Assembly: GCA_014529385.2 (NCBI GenBank)
Contig: CM043966.1
Coordinates: forward strand, 37,419,239-37,483,238
Direction: 5' to 3'
DNA length: 64,000 nucleotides
DNA from: Adiantum capillus-veneris
Lineage: Eukaryota > Streptophyta > Polypodiopsida > Polypodiales > Pteridaceae
The position numbers and the translations under genes were made by a program. The notes below the pieces were generated by a model, which saw nothing but the letters and a program-made list of their open reading frames with translations, was not told the origin of the DNA and made no database searches. Positions 58,510 through 64,000 of the stretch are shown piece by piece; within the stretch, counting starts at the first letter, position 1, and each line of letters opens with the position of its first letter.

Positions 58510-59290
58510 TTATGTGACAACAATTACCAAATCCTTGTAGTAACCAGAATCTCTAAGCATTTTTCCCTGATTCCTACAAACATCCCAAATCGGATGAAAA
58601 TGTTGAAAGGGGGTGGGAATTTGGAAAAGGATGCAATGAATTTAGAAATCTTAGAACAAATTTCGTCTTTGGGAAAGTAAATATTGCTTTTAAGAACTCA
58701 GGTATCTATGCACCCACATCTACATTTCCCTTGAACACTAAAATCAAGATGCCTTGCCTTGAAATAGTATTTTAAAGAAGACTTTTTTTTTTCTACTAAA
58801 TGAAGAGGTTATTTCTGAAAACCAAGCACATCATTAAGAGGACCCTTGACCATTCAGCATAATTAAATGGTAACTCAAAAATTTTGCTCCATGGAAAGGT
58901 TAATAAAGACTCTATTCTTTGAATGTCATGTAGGATTATGCTTTGGGAAGTATCGAATATGTTTAGGGAAGAACCACTTTCATCCTTTCAAGAATGTGGG
59001 TTTGGCTTCTCGATTATATGAACTCGAATTTGAATGCAAACAATAATATAAAAAAGAATGTTATGTTAATAAATTCTCCTTATTTAAAACAATTTGAATT
59101 CAAACTCAACAAATATTGAAATTTACCTCTAAATTTATAAGTTACAGGTGAAAAAACCTACAAAATTTAATATAAAAACTTTTAAACAATCTAGAGTATT
59201 ATAAAAGAGAGAGGGATTCCGATCCTCTGATACGTGTTGCGAGTTCCTTGATCCAGCCACCTTTGACAGTGTTGCTTGCAATTGAGTGCG
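57749..59290. other. Non-coding DNA with (GT)n(GA)n repeat
   Basis: The only clear object is a (GT)n(GA)n compound microsatellite at 58441-58507. The rest has no recognisable coding region. Confidence 0.5.
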
Positions 59291-59292
59291 CT

Positions 59293-59296
<4 letters not shown>

Positions 59297-59341
<45 letters not shown>
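59297..59341. repeat. (GA)n microsatellite
   Basis: A pure GA run of about 45 bases. Confidence 0.95.
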
Positions 59342-59344
<3 letters not shown>

Positions 59345-59875
59345 GTGAAAAAAGAGAGAGAAAAAGACGACCAGACGCTGCCGACCGTACTAGTATACTC
59401 AATATACCTCCAAAATATCTCATATATTCTCGTTCTTGAAAAAAGTTTTTTCAACCCTCTATAACACTTGGAAAATCTTTAAAAAAAAATTTGTATCATG
59501 TATCACACAAGGATATAGAATGCCCAAGAGCAATGAAATCATCAAAACCCAACCGTTCTATCAAAAATTAAAGATGTAGAGCTTCCGAGGCATAAATTAT
59601 TGAGCCCCCTTCAATAGAAGACACCATGCCAAGAATATCCTTTTCTAAACTCCTGTAAAACCCCAATATGGTTGCCAACTGAGGTGCCCGCAAATCATAA
59701 TCACAAGTCATGCTTTCCAACCTTCCAAAACTTGGCACCACTTTTGCTATCAAGATGCTCGATTTTAAAAGTAGATGTGAGCCTCTGTTAACAAGCCTAA
59801 ACTTGGAAAGCGAGACTTCAAACTGTCCTCCATATCTTTTTTTTACAAAAAAATGCTCAATAGAGCTTTTGATTC
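59342..59875. other. Non-coding DNA beside the non-LTR insertion
   Basis: A minus-strand frame of 118 codons (59924-59568) partly overlaps the inserted tail at 59892-59955 and is not credible as an intact gene. No family was recognised. Confidence 0.4.
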
Positions 59876-59891
59876 GCATTGCTTCAAAAAC

Positions 59892-59955
59892 GTGTAATTT
59901 TTTGGGCTGCTCAATATAATGCACTCACAATTGAGAGTTTTGCAAAAAAAAAAAA
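59892..59955 (+). mobile_element. 64-bp severely truncated non-LTR insertion
   Basis: The insert ends in an A-run and carries CTCACAATTGAGAG, a variant of the palindromic tail at 35986 and 45031. It is flanked by the perfect 16-bp duplication GCATTGCTTCAAAAAC (59876-59891 and 59956-59971). Long duplication, poly-A and 5' truncation are hallmarks of target-primed reverse transcription. Confidence 0.85.
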
Positions 59956-59971
59956 GCATTGCTTCAAAAAC

Positions 59972-62285
59972 TTACTCCATATCTCCATATCTTTTTGTAG
60001 CACTAGCAAGTGCCAAGGTATGAGTTTTCTCAGCACCATTGTAGCTACCAAGGGCTTAAAACTTGAATATTGGCCCTTAAAACCTAGCAAATGCAAAAGA
60101 GCCTCAAACTTAACTACTACTCCTATCTCATGCATATCAGCACACGTCTCAAGAGTTCAAGAGTGAGTGTGAGTCTCTTTTGACTAGCACAAATTCAAAA
60201 GTGAGGCTCAAACTTAGGTTCAAGCCTCACTACTAACTAGTACATGGTAGCTAGCCTAGCAAGTTGGACCATAATAGGAACAAGTGTGTGATGTGTTCTT
60301 TGGACAGCCCACGGGGAGGGGGGGAGACCAAACCTGGAGATGGGAGTGAGCGAAGGAGCGTGAGCATCAGTGAGCAAGAAAGACAAAGAGGGAGAGAGGG
60401 ATCACATCGTTAGCTAGCTTTTCAGCTTGCAAACAAAACATGTTTAAGTAGTAATCCATATGTCAAGTACATTTCAATCGACATATATATATTCGTGACT
60501 CAAGAATTGCATGCAAAGGAGCAAAGTTATGCATAGAGATATGAGGACGACAAGAGGCCTTTCGAGAGAGGAGTACAACCAGTATAACAGAGAGAGCGAA
60601 AGGGAGAGAGTGAGGAAGTGTATCGTGCTAGGTTTTGATCTTCCCTTGAAGAACACCTGTAAAACTTTCATTAGATTTATCCATCAAATTCTATGAAAAA
60701 ATGTACATTACAAACTAATTACGAAAGGACATAACCTTTTTGGATCTGTTGTATAATTATTTTTCTCCTTTCTTTTTCCAGCTGTGAAAATTGACATGGT
60801 TCCCAATTTCTATCGCTGGCACATATTTGGCAATAGACTATTTCTTTCTAGTGGTGCACATATTTCTCATGACAAACCTATTTATCCTATAAGTAAAGGT
60901 CACGAAACCTCTTCTCAAACTTAATGTCTGGTAAGCCCCTTGAGTTCAAACCTAGTAATTTTAACCTTCAAACCAATGCAAACAATGCACGGTGACTTTT
61001 ATCGTGCGACATGGCCAAACTCTTGAAGCATTCTCCAATGATAGGTCACATAAGGGATTTTTAGTTTACGCCAAGTACCACATTATAAAATAGGAATGTG
61101 CATTTCTCCACTATCTAATGCAAACTTCTCTAAGTCTAAACCAACAAAGTTCTAAGTCTAAACTATCTAATGCAAACTTCTCTAAGTCTAAACCAACAAA
61201 GTTTCACTCTACCACATGGCATGCCTTAAGTTGTAGGGGTAATGTGTGTTTACAAACGCTCAAACATCATAAAAATTATACATAGCATTCTACTTTCAAA
61301 GCATTGTCCTATGAGAGGTTACATAGGAGGTTTATAATTAACAACCGTGATACCCCATTACTATTTTTGAGGCATGCCAAAAGAACACTATTAGTAGTAA
61401 TCCATCCTCTAGAAAGATAAAAACTTAAGAAATGAAGATGCTTATCTAGATACTAATAAGTGCACATTACAAAGATGACACTTGTTGCTTATTATATTAA
61501 CTTTGTGCATTCACAATCTCACAAAAAAAAAGTAGGAATCACTATGCACACCAATGATGAAAGTATTTGTTGCTTAGTTTTGCCTCCATCCATTCATAAT
61601 CCCACCAAAAGGACACACATTTTTTCTATACTTTTTGATGTTTTAGAGTGCTCTATTTATTACCAATAAATCACATCACAATACGACATATAGCTTTGGC
61701 AAATCCTGCTACCATCTTGAGACAAATGTTGTGGATGTGAGGGTGTAAGGAAGGCTTTGATTGCATAGGTGGAGCCGAGATGGGGGTGCAATAGGCAAAG
61801 TGTGTTCGAGGGCATATTATCACCATTGAGAGGCACATCCAAAAGGTTATATGAACACATGAGTGTAGACTAAAATAGGCGATGTCAAGAGTGACTACAA
61901 GCATTGCGTGCCAATGCGGAGGAGCACTGAGGGTGTGTTTCTCCCATGGTTGGGAGGGAAGCGTGTAGAGAGCATTTCAAAAAACAGGCAAATGGCTATG
62001 ATGAGGCATCCCAGAAGCACCTAACAATGGGAAGGACTCAGGAGTGCGTAGTCACAGCTGGTGGGACAATGGTGACACGGCACGAAAGAAACACGGTTTT
62101 GGCCACGGGGATACAAGAGGCTAGGGTAGCCCGTGTTGAGCCTATGTGAGTGGTCCCGTGTGCACGAGCAGATGTCCATAGCAGTCACAGCTGTGTGTAT
62201 GTTGCATCTAACCATTGAGGCATCTCAAAAAATCCACATTGAAACACCCTTGGCCACTTGTTTTAGCAATTTGTTATCAACATGG
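59972..62285. other. Non-coding DNA with short duplications
   Basis: A tandem duplication of about 50 bases (CTATCTAATGCAAACTTCTC) lies at 61111 and 61162. A diverged repeat of the phrase around CACATAAGGGATTTTTAGTT occurs near 61047 and 61321. No gene was recognised. Confidence 0.45.
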
Positions 62286-62287
62286 AT

Positions 62288-62289
<2 letters not shown>

Positions 62290-62353
<64 letters not shown>
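62290..62353. repeat. (CT)n microsatellite
   Basis: A pure CT run of about 64 bases. Confidence 0.95.
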
Positions 62354-62356
<3 letters not shown>

Positions 62357-62789
62357 ATCCTAATTTTTCTAGGTTGGTGTTGATCTACATATGTGTAGGG
62401 TATGGACCGTCGTTTACGACTTCTTTGTCTTTTACCCTTGATTGCATTAACCTCTGCTCATTGGCGAGAACCCTAAAGCACCCTTGGTCACTTGTTTTCA
62501 CAATTTGTTATTAGCATGGAGAGCCTTCCTCATATCTCTCTCTGGATTTCTTTCTATCTCTCTCATTCTCAAATATCCTATCTCTCTCTATGTTAGTGAT
62601 CTCCCCTCTCATTTGTGTGGTGTTGCAAAGTTCTCTAGTGTTTGAGGATCTTGTCAAAGTTGAACAAGATCAAAGTCAAGGTGTCCACTGGATCGGAGGC
62701 CAATTCTTGATGGTAGGAGGGTGGCAAGCATGGTGATGCAAGTGAGCAAAGGAGAGAGAGCATTAGCAAGGAAGAAAGACAAAGAGAGA

Positions 62790-64000
62790 GAGAGAGGGAG
62801 TGCATCGCTAGCCAAATGTTGTCTACTTCAAAAAGCACAAATAGTGCTTGAGGAGCTGCCTGTTTGGGATGCCCTCTCTTGGAGTGTTTTGATTGTTGGA
62901 TATGTCCAACAGGATATCCAACGGGCGAGGAAGCTATCGGATGTCTTCAAAGGATGCAAAGTAAAGGCATCTCCCCATATGGAATTACCTACACTGGAAT
63001 GGAAAAAAAATTCACGATGGTATTGTTAGTCAGAGGATATTGAAAGAAAAATGTCATGCTTGGCAATGCCTTGGTCGACATGTATGCCAAATGTGGTGTA
63101 TTTCATAAAGCACAAAAAGTGCTTGAGGATCTGCGTGTCCATTCTGTGCTTGAGGAGCTACTTAACCAGGATATTGTCTCTTGGGACTTCATTGACTGCA
63201 GGATATCCCAAGCAGGCCCAAGACCAAGAAGCTCTGAGCTGATTTGAGAGGACGCAAAGTGAGGGCATCTCTCCAAATAAACCACTTACACCTGCATAGA
63301 AGGCATGTGGCAACACTCAAGATTTTGATATGGGCAAAAGACTTCATGAGGTATTGTTAGTCAGGGGCTGCTACTGAAAGAAAACGCAATGCTTGGAACT
63401 GCCTTGGTAAACATGTATGCTCTACTTCAAAAAGCACAAAAAGTGCTTTAGGAGTTGCATGTCTAAGATGTCATCTCTTGGAATGCAGTGATTTCCAAAT
63501 ATGCCCAACAGGGACACAACCAAGAAGCTTTGGCTATTTTTAGCAAATACGAACCAGGAGCATCTCTCTAGCTGCAATCACCTATGCTTGCTTCTTGAAG
63601 ATGTATGGAACTTTGGAAGACACTGATATCGGCAAAAGAATTCACAATGAAATTAATAGTCAGGGCTATTGGAAGAAAACATAGTGCTTCGTACTGCCTT
63701 GGTCAACATGTATGCCAAGTGTAGTGCACTTCAAAAAGCACGAAAAGTGCTTGAGAAGCTTCCTATCCGGAATGTCAACTCTTGGAATGCACTGATTGCG
63801 GGATGTGCGGAACAGGGGCATGGCGAGGAGCCTTTGGGATATTTTTAGCGGATGCAAAACAAGGACATCTCTCAAGATGAAGCCACCTATTCTTTTCTCT
63901 TGAAGGCATGTCACATTATGCAAGACATTAATATGAGCAAAAGAATTCATGATCATATTGTTAATCAAGGGCTAGAAAACATTGACGTGCTTGGCAATGC
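62790..64000 (+). pseudogene. Decayed pentatricopeptide repeat (PPR) array, runs off the window
   Basis: About four diverged units, each about 300 bases, are readable in shifting frames: LLQKAQIVLEELPVWDALSW (62820), GNALVDMYAKCGVFHKAQKV (63062), GTALVNMYALLQKAQKVL (63398), and ALVNMYAKCSALQKARKVL (63695) then NSWNALIAGCAEQGHGEEPL. A fifth unit begins VLGN at the window edge. Phrases such as VSWNALI and MYAKCG define PPR helices of the triplet (PLS-like) type, which act in organellar RNA processing. Stops and frameshifts in every unit make this a pseudogene. The unit style suggests a fern. Confidence 0.85.

Overview
The window is plant nuclear DNA dominated by nested retrotransposons, DNA transposons and long GA/CT/GT microsatellites. 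The lineage is inferred, not proven. The decayed PPR array at the right end has the tandem triplet style (GNALVDMYAKCG, then VSWN-type helices) that I associate with ferns, and the heavy repeat load fits a large fern genome. Only one host gene looks intact: a four-exon minus-strand gene at 28211-31810. Its splice junctions join in frame to give 917 codons plus a stop. It carries several short motifs typical of the TRM/LONGIFOLIA (DUF4378) family of TON1-recruiting, microtubule-associated proteins.

Left part (1-13557): a Ty1/copia element on the plus strand (3327-13557) is truncated at its 5' end right at the gag start codon. Its 3' LTR is split by a complete CACTA (En/Spm-like) DNA transposon at 7703-13421. 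That transposon has 12-bp CACTACAAGAGG terminal inverted repeats, a 3-bp ATT target duplication, GCGTCGCTA-type subterminal repeats and hairpins. It carries, on the minus strand, the C-terminal end of a TnpD-type transposase (DUF4216 region) and a Transposase_24/TnpA-like gene. Between these genes and the 5' terminus lies a captured host exon at 11943-12300. This exon encodes a heavy-metal-associated domain and ends in a CRVM isoprenylation box, so it is a HIPP-type gene fragment. I consider it the most interesting object in the window.

Middle-left (13558-28210): decayed Ty3/gypsy gag and protease fragments on the minus strand surround a second copia element (17091-21589, minus). That element has both LTRs, a tRNA-Met primer site, a near-perfect target duplication and a deleted integrase core. 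The TRM-like host gene and its microsatellite-rich upstream region follow (28211-32990).

Middle-right (33000-53000): a nest of LTR elements. A pair of 290-bp direct repeats (33047, 36229) may be LTRs of a non-autonomous element, and a solo LTR (34030-35647) is inserted between them. A 7-kb gypsy element of the same family as the solo LTR follows (36703-43748), with an RT-to-integrase internal deletion. A young chromodomain-bearing Ty3/gypsy element with 141/143-bp LTRs and a perfect AATAG duplication (46617-52742, minus) interrupts a LINE ORF1 with DUF4283 and zinc-knuckle features.

Right part (53000-64000): mostly non-coding, with large microsatellites, a duplicated GA-repeat module and a 64-bp non-LTR insertion with a perfect 16-bp target duplication. 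A broken PPR repeat array runs off the window end. Almost all transposon genes are broken. The chromovirus and the CACTA TnpA-like gene are the least damaged. No rRNA, convincing tRNA gene or CRISPR array was seen.
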